A stretch of DNA of 64,000 bases from Solirubrobacteraceae bacterium (GCA_017882405.1 JADGPO010000072.1:1-64000), one strand, 5' to 3'. Shown: positions 9,519 through 18,018, counted from the first letter of the stretch. Notes: generated from the sequence alone by a model not told the origin. A program made the numbers and translations.

Positions 9519-9855
9519 TTCAGTCCGGCCGGCTTCGCCGCTCCTCAACCTCGACGTCGCTGGCTCTGTGCGAACACGCCTCGGTTGGATCCCTCGCTGA
9601 CCAACGCGTGCTCGGGGCGTAAAGCAGCACGATCACCGACCACACGGCTTCGCGGCCATCTTGGCGATCAGGTTCAGCGCATGCTCTGAGCCCTTCGCCG
9701 AGCCCGACCTTGGACGGCTCCGAAGGGTGTACAGTGGTAGCGGCTTGCCTCAGTCCTCGGCGGGCAGTGTTTTCCGGCTCCAATTCCCGGTCGGTGTGAG
9801 CGTGTCGACCTTTGGGTCAGCGCGATAGCGCGTGTCAGGAGCCGGGGATGGACGA
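9519..9855. other. gene-free stretch
   Basis: About 340 bases without a supportable gene. The minus-strand frame across 9520-9783 has no recognisable motif or ribosome-binding site. No strong hairpin or repeat was noticed. Confidence 0.4.
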
Positions 9856-10083
9856 ATGAGTTCGTGGTATGACGTCGAGCTGCTGTGTCCAGTCTGTGAG
9901 GAGTGGAGAGCGAGCGGGGCTGCTACGACGATCGTGGACTTCAGGAGCGGCGATGCGTCGCGTCTTGACGAAGGCTGCTGTGTTCTTTCCTGCGGCCACG
10001 AGGTCACGACGAGCCGTCGGCGACTGGGGCCCGCGCTGCCGGGTCTCGGCCGGCCCTCAGATCAGGCTGCTCGTGGCGAGTGA
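9856..10083 (+). CDS. small zinc-ribbon-like hypothetical protein
   Basis: A 75-residue protein from ATG 9856, preceded by GGAGCCGGGG. LLCPVCEEW near the start and CCVLSCGHEV around residue 45 give CxxC...CxxCGH, a plausible zinc ribbon. The last ~25 residues are Arg/Gly/Pro-rich and may be out-of-frame extension. It precedes the DUF2294/c-di-GMP gene pair but is separated from it by ~270 bases. Function is unknown and the boundaries are uncertain. Confidence 0.45.
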   Translation: MSSWYDVELLCPVCEEWRASGAATTIVDFRSGDASRLDEGCCVLSCGHEVTTSRRRLGPALPGLGRPSDQAARGE

Positions 10084-10187
10084 CCGTCGGCTGAGAGGGC
10101 CGAGCTCCGGAGCCGGCAGCTGGTCCTTACCCTCAGGGACGCAGCTTCACAGACTCATGCGGCGCTCGGACGATCAGTCAGGCCGGC

Positions 10188-10355
10188 GTGCATGCCCGGT
10201 GGGCGGGCCGCCGGCTGGTTCTCGGCCGCCGCTGCTCTCACGCTGGGCGCTGGTTCGTGCCGGCCACTGCGTATGTCCTGGAGATCGTCGAGGTCGATCC
10301 GCGCGAGCCCGTGCTGCAAGCTCTGGTGCCACTCGCGCAAAGCGCGGCTGCATGA
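10188..10355 (+). CDS. possible small ORF coupled to the DUF2294 gene
   Basis: Frame from GTG 10188 to TGA 10353-10355 encoding ~55 residues ending in YVLEIVEVDPREPVLQALVP. The stop overlaps the next start as ATGA, the same coupling used between the following two genes. That overlap, and the acidic well-formed C-terminal sequence, suggest a real gene or the 3' end of a decayed longer one. The N-terminal half is Arg/Trp-rich and less convincing. No family was recognised. Confidence 0.3.
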   Translation: MHARWAGRRLVLGRRCSHAGRWFVPATAYVLEIVEVDPREPVLQALVPLAQSAAA

Positions 10356-10849
10356 ACGCGGCTGGTCAGGCGGCCGAGGCCGCAGAGCTGAGGATGGCGA
10401 TCTCCGCGGCTCTGGTCGAGCTCTACACGGCGTTCTACGGCCACGATCCGTTCTACGTCCACGATCGCGTGACTGCGGGCACGTCCATCAACGACAAGGT
10501 CGTCGTCTCCGTGCCTGAGAGCAGTCTCCCCCAGGGTGAGGCCGGCCTGGTACGCGCGGTCGCCAGCAGCGCATCGGTCGATCGTCGCGTTGCCTTTGAG
10601 ACCGGTGACGACGATCAGTTCTGCGCTGCGATGGAGCGTCTCGCCCGTCGGCGGGTGGTCGCGTTCATGAGCCACGGCCAGACGGCCTCGGGCGGCGCGT
10701 GCGTGCTGTTCTCCTACGGCGCCGCTCCTCTTGCCAGCGGGGGTCGAGCACCGCCGGTTGACACGATGAATCGGTCGCCAACGACACTCACGGTCCCGAC
10801 GCGTCGCCCTGATCTCAGTAGCGCGGCTTCAGGCGGTGATGCCTCGTGA
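10352..10849 (+). CDS. DUF2294 (Na-translocating-decarboxylase-like) domain protein
   Basis: A 165-residue cytoplasmic protein. Residues ~15-115 follow the DUF2294 pattern: an ELYTAFYGHDPFYVHDRVT-like start, NDKVVVSVPESSLPQGE, then RRVVAFMSHGQT, where family members have GRRVxAFMSQ. The C-terminal 40 residues are low-complexity. The start is ATG 10352, within an ATGA overlap, and its stop overlaps the next start as GTGA (10846-10849). It should therefore be co-translated with the GAF-GGDEF-EAL protein. The biochemical role of DUF2294 is unknown; coupling to a c-di-GMP enzyme hints at signalling. Confidence 0.7.
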   Translation: MNAAGQAAEAAELRMAISAALVELYTAFYGHDPFYVHDRVTAGTSINDKVVVSVPESSLPQGEAGLVRAVASSASVDRRVAFETGDDDQFCAAMERLARRRVVAFMSHGQTASGGACVLFSYGAAPLASGGRAPPVDTMNRSPTTLTVPTRRPDLSSAASGGDAS

Positions 10850-12801
10850 GCAGCGGCCCCCCGCGCGGCAGGTTTCGCGCAGGCCCATCACGCGCTGACG
10901 TTCCAACCAGCCGCCGCCGAGTACGCGAGCGCGCTGATCTGTCTTACAGCAGCGGCGTAGCGGCCGTCATCGGCCCGGTGGATCTGTCGGATGTGTTGAC
11001 TGAGTTCGCGCGGACGATGCTGACCGACTTTCCGATCCAGGGGATTCTCCATCGTCTGGTCAAGCGGATCGTTGACGTGATGCCGGTGACTGCGGCCGGG
11101 GTGACGCTGATCTCCGCCGAGCTTGAGCCCCGCTATGTCGCCGCTTCAAACGAGTCGGCGTTGCGGTTCGAGGAGCTGCAGACCGAGTTGGGCGAGGGGC
11201 CCTGTCTAGCGGCGTATCACACCGGAGAGGCGGTCTCGGTGCCGGATCTTCGCAGGATGGAGTGGTTTCCCAACTTCTCGCCGCGCGCGTTGGATTCGGG
11301 GCTGGCGGCGGTGTTCTCGTTCCCGTTGCACCATGCTGACCTTCAGCTCGGCGCGCTGGATCTCTACCGCGACAGGCCAGGGCCGCTGTCGCCCGAGTCC
11401 ATGGCCGCAGCGCAGACGCTGGCTGACGTCGCCTCCGCCTACGTGATCAGCGCGCAGGCACGCGCTGACCTGCAGACGTCTTCAGACCAGGCGCGCGACG
11501 CTGCGCTGCATGACTCCTTGACCGGGTTGCCCAACCGAGCGCTGATGTTGCAACGCCTCGAGCATGCCCGTCGCCGGGGTGGCCGGTCGGGCAAGACATC
11601 AGCGCTCTTCTTTTTGGATCTCGACCGGTTCAAGGTTGTCAACGACACCTACGGACACCACGTCGGCAACGAGTTATTGGTCGCCGTGGCGGAGCGACTG
11701 ACCACCGTGCTCAGACCGGGCGACAGCCTCGCCCGTCTGGCCAGTGACGAGTTCGTGATCCTCTGCGAAGACCTCGACGACCCCGCCCAAGCCGGCGCGA
11801 TCGCCGTCCGCTTCGACACCGCGCTGGCCGAACCTTTCCCCCTCGCAGACGTCGAGATGAGCATCACCGCCAGCATCGGTATCGCCTTCACGAGCCGTGG
11901 TGTCGAATCGCCCGAGGAGCTACTGCACGACGCCGATCTTGCGATGTACCGGACCAAACGCCGCCGCGGAGGCGACCACCAAGCCGTCGACCCCAACGCG
12001 CTGTACCTCGTCGAGGACCAAGACCGCCTGGAGAACGCTCTGCCCGGAGCGGCAGAACGCGGTGAACTACACCTCGCCTACCAGCCGATCGTCGCCGCGG
12101 CGGATGGTCAGCTCACCGGTGTCGAGGCGCTTCTGCGCTGGAGTCTTCCCAGCCGCGGCCTCGTGCAGCCCACCCTGCTGATAGCCCTCGCCGAGCAGTC
12201 CGGGCAGATCATCGACATCGGACAGTGGGTCCTCGAACAGGCATGGTCAGATCGCCGCCGGTGGCAGCTTGACCGGGGCGATGATCTCTCGGTATCGGTC
12301 AACGTATCCGCCCACCAGCTGATGTCGGCCGGGTTCGCCGACACGGTCGCAGCGGTGCTCCAGAGCGCATCAACCGACCCCGAACTGTTGACTTTGGAGG
12401 TGACCGAGAGCGTCTTCGTCCACGACGGTGAACGCGCTCTGTTCGTGCTCAACGACCTCAAGGACATCGGCGTAAAGCTCGCCCTGGACGACTTCGGGAC
12501 CGGATACTCGTCGCTGGGATACCTCCGAAGATTCCCCATGGACAGCGTAAAAATCGACCGCGAATTCGTCGCCAACCTCGGACACGATCCCGCCAGCCAC
12601 ACGATCGTGACCGCCGTCATCCAACTCGCGCACGGCCTTGGGATGACCGTCGTCTGCGAAGGCGTCGAGACCGCCGAACAACACCAGGCCCTGACAGCCC
12701 TTGGCTGTGACTCCTGCCAAGGCTTCTACTTCGCTCGACCAATGCCGAACTCAAGCGTCCGCGAACTGATCGAGCACCGCGCCGACCGGCTCACCCCCTG
12801 A
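10846..12801 (+). CDS. GAF-GGDEF-EAL c-di-GMP signalling protein, degenerate cyclase and intact phosphodiesterase
   Basis: A 651-residue soluble protein. A GAF sensor (~50-205), of the ANTAR-associated type, includes LGEGPCLAAYHTGE. A GGDEF domain begins at HDSLTGLPNR (~221), but its active-site loop reads LASDEF (~298) instead of GGDEF, so cyclase activity is doubtful. The EAL domain has VEALLRW (~425), NVSAHQL, LEVTES, DDFGTGYSS and CEGVETAEQ, i.e. all usual metal and catalytic residues. Expected activity is hydrolysis of c-di-GMP, tuned by GAF and perhaps GTP binding to the dead GGDEF. Translationally coupled to DUF2294. Confidence 0.92.
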   Translation: MSSGPPRGRFRAGPSRADVPTSRRRVRERADLSYSSGVAAVIGPVDLSDVLTEFARTMLTDFPIQGILHRLVKRIVDVMPVTAAGVTLISAELEPRYVAASNESALRFEELQTELGEGPCLAAYHTGEAVSVPDLRRMEWFPNFSPRALDSGLAAVFSFPLHHADLQLGALDLYRDRPGPLSPESMAAAQTLADVASAYVISAQARADLQTSSDQARDAALHDSLTGLPNRALMLQRLEHARRRGGRSGKTSALFFLDLDRFKVVNDTYGHHVGNELLVAVAERLTTVLRPGDSLARLASDEFVILCEDLDDPAQAGAIAVRFDTALAEPFPLADVEMSITASIGIAFTSRGVESPEELLHDADLAMYRTKRRRGGDHQAVDPNALYLVEDQDRLENALPGAAERGELHLAYQPIVAAADGQLTGVEALLRWSLPSRGLVQPTLLIALAEQSGQIIDIGQWVLEQAWSDRRRWQLDRGDDLSVSVNVSAHQLMSAGFADTVAAVLQSASTDPELLTLEVTESVFVHDGERALFVLNDLKDIGVKLALDDFGTGYSSLGYLRRFPMDSVKIDREFVANLGHDPASHTIVTAVIQLAHGLGMTVVCEGVETAEQHQALTALGCDSCQGFYFARPMPNSSVRELIEHRADRLTP

Positions 12802-12994
12802 ACCGGCGGCACACCTGGACGGAATGCCCACCGGCCCTCGGGCCTCACCTCCGTCCATCCCTGCTCGCGGCTCTACGCGCTAGCCACCTGGAGGATGCGA
12901 GTGATCAGGACTTGGGAGGAAACCGTGATTCCGCCCACACGGCGGCGAAGCGGGCGTAGCTCGCTTCCTGAGGCGGGATCTGGTCGACCGCTTG

Positions 12995-13300
12995 GATCGT
13001 TGCTCCGCTGCGTCAACGCAGTCGTTGGTGGGGGCTTTTGTGTCTATGTCCAGAGTCAGAACGACGAAGAGCGCGTCGGGACCGGTCTGGTCGCGGACTT
13101 CTCACTCGAAGTGGCGCCGGTTGCCAGTTGCGGTCAGCGAATCGTGCTCGGCGAGATACCGGAGCTGTTCCTGGTAGCGCAGGCGCTGACTGACGTCACG
13201 TGCGATCGTCGCGACGCCAACGACATTCCCGTCGCGATCGCAGATCGGCGAGACCGTCAAGCATCGCATGGAAAGGAGGAGCGAAGCAGACGCTGCTCGG
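12995..13300 (-). pseudogene. PAS-GGDEF protein fragment
   Basis: Minus-strand translation gives a PAS end (LTVSPICDRDGNVVGVATI, ARDVSQRLRYQEQL) followed by the GGDEF entry RYLAEHDSLTATGNRRHFE. An in-frame TGA follows at 13102-13104, then VLTLDIDTKAPTND, a corrupted version of the LDIDxFKxVND motif. Beyond that the similarity ends, so the active site is gone. Stop codon plus deletions show a dead sensor-cyclase gene. It is unrelated in frame and strand to the intact GAF-GGDEF-EAL gene 200 bases away. Confidence 0.65.
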
Positions 13301-13368
13301 AAGACCGCTGCAACACGCGACTGGCGGAGGCCCCACCCACGTTCTTGGACGCGGCTTCCGCTGCAGGC

Positions 13369-13650
13369 TTAGCCGGCCATCACACGCTCGCAGTGCTCCA
13401 TCAGCACGTCGTACTCCTCTGACTTAGTGATTGATTTCGAGGTACTCGGCGTCGGTGACCGCCTCGAGGTTGTGGCCCGGCGCCCAGTAGTAGGACACGC
13501 CGGCGTCATAGTCGCGCGCACCGTCCGCGCTGTGCACGCGCATCGTGCCGTTCATGATGTGGCCCCAATGGGCGCATTGACACCGGTCGGCCGGCAACCC
13601 GGCAAACAGCGGGTCGGTCCGGACCCCCGCCTGCAGTCTGATTAGGCAAA
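13369..13650 (-). pseudogene. cupin-type small protein, frameshifted
   Basis: The frame reads DPLFAGLPADRCQCAHWGHI, then YDAGVSYYWAPGHNLEAV and AEYLEI. It is interrupted by a tandem four-base duplication (TGATTGAT, 13428-13435 plus strand) and resumes as TKSEEYDVLMEHCERVMAG to the stop at 13369. The conserved RCxCxHWG and AG...YY.PPGH patterns mark a cupin barrel seen in uncharacterised actinobacterial proteins. The N-terminal ~20 residues are missing. Removing one repeat unit restores the frame exactly. Confidence 0.6.
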
Positions 13651-13821
13651 CCGCCAGGCCGCCAAAGTCTTAAGTTAAGCGTCCCAGCCGGCGCTCGCCG
13701 CCCGTCCCTCCCGCTGCGGCAGGAAACAGGCGGTAGGCAGGTTCCGCTCAGTGGATGAACCTGCCGACCGCAGAGCCGCAGAGCCGCGTAGCCGGTGAGA
13801 CGGCCTGAGCCGCGATGCGAC

Positions 13822-14076
13822 TCACCCACTGCTACCGCGCACTTCGCCGCCATCTCGGGCATCGTCGTCACCGACTACGTCGACGAGCCGCTCGCGACGT
13901 TGAGCGAGGGCTCCGACGGAAGCGGACAGTCCACCGACGTGCTGTTGCGGCCCACGGTCACGGTGGCAGAGTGCGCGATGGTCGCGGAGGCCGAAGCCAA
14001 GCACGACGCCTGCTTCATCGCGGGCTCGGTGAACATCCCGGTCCGCCATCGCCCCGTCACCCCCGCCGGATCATGA
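13822..14076 (+). pseudogene. OsmC-family protein, 5'-truncated
   Basis: The frame ends DVLLRPTVTVAECAMVAEA, AKHDACFIAGSVNIPVRH, PVTPAGS. This is the OsmC/Ohr C-terminus, where the second redox cysteine sits in CFIANSVNFPV. Upstream, IVVTDYVDEPLATL fits the central strand. The first ~70 residues, including the catalytic first cysteine, are missing, and 13700-13820 does not supply them. It would be inactive as a peroxidase. Confidence 0.6.
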
Positions 14077-14421
14077 CGGCATCTCCTCCAGCTCCGCCGC
14101 CCACCCGCGCGACCATTCCAGCAGTGGCTGGAAGCTCGTGACGAGGCGCTCCCCCGTGGCCGTCAGGAGGTAGCCCTCCCCGGCATGATCGATGATCCGG
14201 CACTCGCCCAGCTCGGCAAGGCGCCGCGTGAGGACGCTGGAGGAGATACCGCCGCTCGCATCCCGCAACGCCCGGAACGTGAGCGGCGCACCGGCCTGAT
14301 GGAGCTCCCAGATGACCCGCAGCGCCCAGCGCCGGCTCAAGAGGTCAAAGGCGGCCATGATCGGCCGGCCGCTCTGCGACCCGGCCGCCGGACGACCGGG
14401 CCGCGACGCGCTTCGCGTCAT
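14071..14421 (-). CDS. HxlR-family winged-helix regulator
   Basis: A 116-residue regulator. GRPIMAAFDLLSRRWALRVI, then LTFRALRDASGGISSSVLTR, RLAELGECRIIDH and a YLLTATGERL wing follow the HxlR plan. The ATG at 14421 overlaps the stop of an upstream NTF2-like remnant (ATGA), showing the two were once an operon. The frame is uninterrupted and full length for the family, so the gene may still work although its neighbours are broken. Target unknown. Confidence 0.75.
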   Translation of the reverse strand: MTRSASRPGRPAAGSQSGRPIMAAFDLLSRRWALRVIWELHQAGAPLTFRALRDASGGISSSVLTRRLAELGECRIIDHAGEGYLLTATGERLVTSFQPLLEWSRGWAAELEEMPS

Positions 14422-14610
14422 CGTGCGCTGGGCAGCGGAGCGTCCGCGAGCAGCCGCCCCATGGCATCCAGGGCGGCACGCAGCACGCGGTAGGGGCGCA
14501 GGAACAACGTGACGCTGGGTGTTTGGAGTACGTGAGAGATCAGCGCGAGGAGGTGGATCACATCGGCGCGGCCGTGATAGTCGGCGAACGGGCTCGAGAA
14601 GGGGTTCTGC
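14418..14610 (-). pseudogene. NTF2-like (SnoaL) protein remnant
   Basis: The frame carries NPFSSPFADYHGRADVIHLL, ALISHVLQT, then jumps to VTLFLRPYRVLRAALDAMG before its stop. The ends match the start and finish of NTF2-like proteins that begin with DPFSSPFADYRGR and end with FLRPL. The central strands (~50 residues) and the N-terminus are deleted. Its stop overlaps the HxlR start. Confidence 0.5.
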
Positions 14611-14639
14611 AAGCAGGTCGCCCGGCGCGCTGTGGTCAA

Positions 14640-15199
14640 GGGCCCTGAGGAAGGTCGGCTGGCAAGGTGCTGGTAGCGGCGGGTCGAGCTCGACCAGCCC
14701 GTAGTCCCCGTCGTGGCGGAGGCAGAGGGCCTTCCCGTGCTGATCTTCGAGCGCGATGAAGTAGACGAAGCGGCGATCGAGAACGTCCATCTCTGACCGT
14801 GCGTCGGCGAGCGAGATCGGCTCGGAGTAGCGGCTGGGCTCGGGGACGACAAAGTCGTCGACGTGCTCGGAGGCCAAGGGGCTGTCGGGCGGGTGAAGCA
14901 GGCCGACGTTCTCGTCCTTCGTCGCGCCGCGCCACCTCGCTGCCCACGATGCGACGCATCCGGCGACGCAAGCGTTCGGTCACCTCTTCAGTCGCCGCGA
15001 CGGCGGTGACGCCGGTAGCGTGGGCGGCGAGCAGCCGGCCGTCCACGACCAGGCTCGCGTCGGCCACGTAGAGCTTTCTCGCCGCGCGCGACGCGCCGCC
15101 GATGCGCAGAGTCAATCGGATGTTCTCAGGCGGGGTGCGGCTGTAGCGCGCCAGCGAGGCGATGCGTTCGCGTACGCGCGCCAGGTCGTCGCGCCGCAA
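14640..15199 (-). pseudogene. ribosome-hibernation-factor-like (HPF/S30AE) protein, frameshifted
   Basis: The first frame (~15199-14930) gives an HPF-like N-terminal domain: LARVRERIASLARYS, NIRLTLRIGG and RLLAAHATGVTAVAATEEV. The second frame (~14920-14660) gives the C-terminal S30AE tail: SRYSEPISLADARSEMDVLD, RRFVYFIALEDQHGKALCLR, HDGDYGLVELD. A frameshift near 14925 separates them. Downstream it runs into the NTF2-like remnant without an intergenic region, so its 3' end was also affected by a deletion. The reading start is uncertain; TTG 15199 is only one option. Confidence 0.6.
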
Positions 15200-15269
15200 C
15201 TCACCCTGCTCACATCGCTCGCACGCTCGGCGAAGACCGGCCCACCACGGGCACCACTGACAATCACAC

Positions 15270-15715
15270 GGTCACCAAGACGACGTTTCCTTCCTTGCGG
15301 TTGACACGGACCGCGTCGTATCTGTTCTCGATAGGCTCCGGCACCCGGGATCGTGCGCCCGGGCAAGCATTACTACGTCGACATGCAGGGGTATGTCGTC
15401 GACGAGAGCGCGCCGAGGTGTAATGCCGACCCCGGCGCCGATGAGCGCCACTCGGTCGCCACGACGCGCATCAGGGGTGAACGCGCCGTACGGTCCCTCG
15501 ATCGTCAGCCTGGTTCCCGGCGTGAGGTGTGCCAGCGCGCCGCTGTGGGCCCGAGGTCCTTGGCCGCGAAGCGCAGGCAGGGCGGGCCGGGGAGCGCCGA
15601 GTGCGAGTTGGGGGTGCGCCTGCCACCACAGGCCGCGCTTGAGAGTCCGCCACTGGAAGAACTGCCCCCCGCGGCCGATGCCCAGAGAGAAGCGTGTTGC
15701 ACGTCCAGAGTCTCG
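15270..15715 (-). pseudogene. ferric-reductase/FNR-type flavoprotein fragment
   Basis: The minus strand reads RGGQFFQWRTLKRGLWWQAH (FAD-domain start), then in a shifted frame SALPGPPCLRFAAKDLG, and back in the first frame HSGALAHLTPGTRLTIEGPY, GAFTPDARRGDRVALIGAGV, GITP. These are the FAD- and NAD-binding motifs of ferric-reductase/ferredoxin-reductase-like domains. At least two compensating frameshifts lie at ~15590-15660, and the transmembrane part and C-terminus are lost. The adjacent PepSY-like gene fits a former flavin-dependent membrane electron-transfer pair. Confidence 0.6.
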
Positions 15716-15837
15716 GTGCCAACTGCGGGAAATCCGCTAGGAAGAAATACGAGAGTTGTAGGAGTCCCCGTACACGAGGACCGTCGTAGCTCGCGACGAG
15801 GGCCGGCGACGATGCCGGCCCTCGACACGAATGTGAG

Positions 15838-16266
15838 TCAGCCTGCGTAGCCCCCGGAGGGCGGGCCACCATGGCCGCCATAGCCGCCACGGCCCTGCAT
15901 GACGTTGTAGGAGCTGTCGAGATGGACCTCGACCTTCGTTCCGTCGGACTTCGTGACGGTCGTCTCGAAGCCTCTCCCCGTCATGTCGGTGGTGACGGCA
16001 CCCGCGGTGCCGCTGCCGACGCTCTTGACGGCGGCTGCTTTGGCCTTGGCGGCCGCGCTACCGGTCACGGGCTTCTCGGCGTCCTCGTGCGCGGGGGTTC
16101 CGTGCGCCGGACCCGCGAACTTCGGCGGATTCTGCGCGCTCGACGCGCTCGGGGTCGTGGTGCTCGTGGTTGACGACGTCGTTGCGCTGGCGAGCGCCGA
16201 GCCGCCGAGGGCGAGCGCCGCAAGTGCCGCGCTGCCCACCAGCACCTTCTTGATGGGTTGGAGCAT
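15838..16266 (-). CDS. secreted PepSY-like domain protein
   Basis: A 142-residue exported protein. Signal peptide at residues 1-28 (MLQPIKKVLVGSAALAALAL, cleavage near ALASA), a Ser/Thr-rich linker, then a PepSY-like repeat (AAAVKSVGSGTAGAVTTDM, FETTVTKSDGTKVEVHLD) and a Gly/Tyr-rich tail. I start at ATG 16266, fourteen codons into the longest frame, because GGAAGG lies upstream and the signal peptide begins there. PepSY domains are thought to act outside the membrane. The gene that followed it, a ferric-reductase-like flavoprotein, is decayed. Confidence 0.75.
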   Translation of the reverse strand: MLQPIKKVLVGSAALAALALGGSALASATTSSTTSTTTPSASSAQNPPKFAGPAHGTPAHEDAEKPVTGSAAAKAKAAAVKSVGSGTAGAVTTDMTGRGFETTVTKSDGTKVEVHLDSSYNVMQGRGGYGGHGGPPSGGYAG

Positions 16267-16381
16267 CGTTTGTGATCCTTCCGTTCGTCCGGGTTTGCCC
16301 GGGCTCACCGAGCACAGTGCATGCGCCGTGTAAGAAGGACCTCGGAACGCTCTCAGAACGACCTAAGCGCGGCCCGCACCG

Positions 16382-17590
16382 TCACCCTCCCTCACCGTCG
16401 AGGGCCCGGTCGGCGACATATTCGGCGATCGCCAGCGACGACGTGGCCGCAGGCGAAGGAGCGTTGCGGACAACGATAATCCCGTTCAACCTTGAAATCC
16501 GGAAGTCGTCGACCAGCTCGCCGCTCTCATCGACGGCCTGGGCTCGCACCCCGGCGGGGGCCGGCTCGACGTCCTCGAGGCGCAGCTCAGGCACGAAGGC
16601 CTGCGCTTCTCTGATGAACGCACGGCGTGAGAGCGACCCAAGTAGTTCATGGAGGCCCATCCGCCAATGCCGCCTCGCGAGCCTCCGGAATCCGACGCAA
16701 CCGATAATGGCGCGCACATCTTGCAACGAGATGTCGCGGCGACGGTAGCCCTCCCGGGCCAGCGCGAGGACGGCGTTGGGCCCGATGTCGACCTGGCCGC
16801 CAACCCGACGGGTCAAGTGAACGCCCAGGAACGGATACGCCGGGTCCGGGACCGGATAGATCAGGCCGCGGACCAGGTCGCTCCTGGAACGCACCAACCG
16901 GTGATACTCGCCACGGAAGGGAATGATCCAGGGGGCCGGCCCGTCGCCCGCCAGCCGCGCGAGGTGGTCAGACTGCAGACCCGCACAGACCACAACGCGA
17001 TCGAATGCCAGCTGCTCCCCCGACGCGTTGCCGACCCAGATCTCGCGTCCGCGCCGTTGCATCTCGGACACCGGAAACCCTAGCCGCACCAGGCCGCCCG
17101 CCTCGCCGATGTCCCGCGCCAGCGCCCGGGCCACGCCAGGGAAGTCGACGATCGCGGTCGTCGGCGAATGCAGCGCGGCGGCGCCGCGAACGTGTGGCTC
17201 GATCTCGGAGAGCTCGGCCGGCGAAAGGCGCCGCAGGCGCGGAACGCCATTTGCCGTGGCGCGCGCCTCGATCTCGGCCAGGCGGGGAAGCTCCGTGGCG
17301 TTGCGGGCGACGATCACTTTGCCGCATTCCTCGTAGGTGACCCCATGTTCGCTGCAGTACTCCTTGAGCAGCCCGATGCCACGACGGCACAGGGTCGCCT
17401 TCAGCGACCCTGGGGCGTAGTACACGCCAGCATGCGCCACGCCGCTGTTGTGTCCCGTCTGGTGGACTCCGACCCGCCCCTCCTTGTCGAGTACGGTTAG
17501 CTCGGCCTCGGGAATGATCTCAGTCAGCCGGCGTGCGATCGCCAGCCCGACGATCCCGGCTCCGACGACACCGACCCGCAATGGAGCCAT
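16382..17590 (-). CDS. lhgO: L-2-hydroxyglutarate oxidase
   Basis: A 402-residue FAD-dependent oxidoreductase that converts L-2-hydroxyglutarate to 2-oxoglutarate, feeding electrons to the respiratory chain or oxygen. N-terminal dinucleotide-binding motif VGVVGAGIVGLAIARRL, followed by the family signature HQTGHNSGVAHAGVYYAPGS. The GPNAVLALAREGY and RNAPSPAATSSLAIAEYV segments near the C-terminus are also typical. Start at ATG 17590 puts the Rossmann motif at residue 6; the longest frame begins 17 codons earlier. Length matches the family. It stands alone. Confidence 0.9.
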   Translation of the reverse strand: MAPLRVGVVGAGIVGLAIARRLTEIIPEAELTVLDKEGRVGVHQTGHNSGVAHAGVYYAPGSLKATLCRRGIGLLKEYCSEHGVTYEECGKVIVARNATELPRLAEIEARATANGVPRLRRLSPAELSEIEPHVRGAAALHSPTTAIVDFPGVARALARDIGEAGGLVRLGFPVSEMQRRGREIWVGNASGEQLAFDRVVVCAGLQSDHLARLAGDGPAPWIIPFRGEYHRLVRSRSDLVRGLIYPVPDPAYPFLGVHLTRRVGGQVDIGPNAVLALAREGYRRRDISLQDVRAIIGCVGFRRLARRHWRMGLHELLGSLSRRAFIREAQAFVPELRLEDVEPAPAGVRAQAVDESGELVDDFRISRLNGIIVVRNAPSPAATSSLAIAEYVADRALDGEGG

Positions 17591-18018
17591 GGCTAACGCC
17601 CGGGCCGGATGGCGATGGATGGCGGCCGACAGTGCGACCACGGCCGACGCAGATGATCGAGAACATAAAACTGGTGCGATCGGCTCATCAGGGGCCTAAT
17701 GTCGTCTCCTCGTCAAGGCCGACCGCACGGCATAACACACAGGCTTGGTTGCGAACTAGCGGCGAGATCAAGGTCAGCGTCGGCGAGCACCGTGCTCGCA
17801 TTCTGCCGGCCATGTCCCTGTGCAACCGGACGCTGCGGTCGCTGAGCAGCGTGATCGGCTCTATCTGGAGCGCTTCGGCAAGTGTGACGGCCCTCAGCTG
17901 ACAGTGCCGCTGCTTTGTCGTCCAGACCGAGCCGTGGGGAAGGGCACTGTGCACCTGCCTGATGCTTGGCTCCGGGTTCTGCGAGGACCCGCGATCGGAC
18001 GGCATCACGACGTGCCGC
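17591..18018. other. gene-free stretch
   Basis: About 430 bases between lhgO and msrB. Both genes are on the minus strand, so the lhgO promoter should be near 17600-17700, where base composition becomes more AT-rich. A minus-strand frame containing LAEALQIEPITLL was considered, but it has no recognisable domain and a poor start. I see no RNA gene or repeat. Confidence 0.45.

Noticed and set aside
12895..13422. Plus-strand frame of 175 codons
   Set aside because: The opposite strand carries clear PAS-GGDEF and cupin remnants, so this frame is a shadow.
17688..18008. Minus-strand frame with LAEALQIEPITLL resembling a helix-turn-helix
   Set aside because: Only one short stretch is suggestive; there is no second helix, no ribosome-binding site and no coding bias across the rest.
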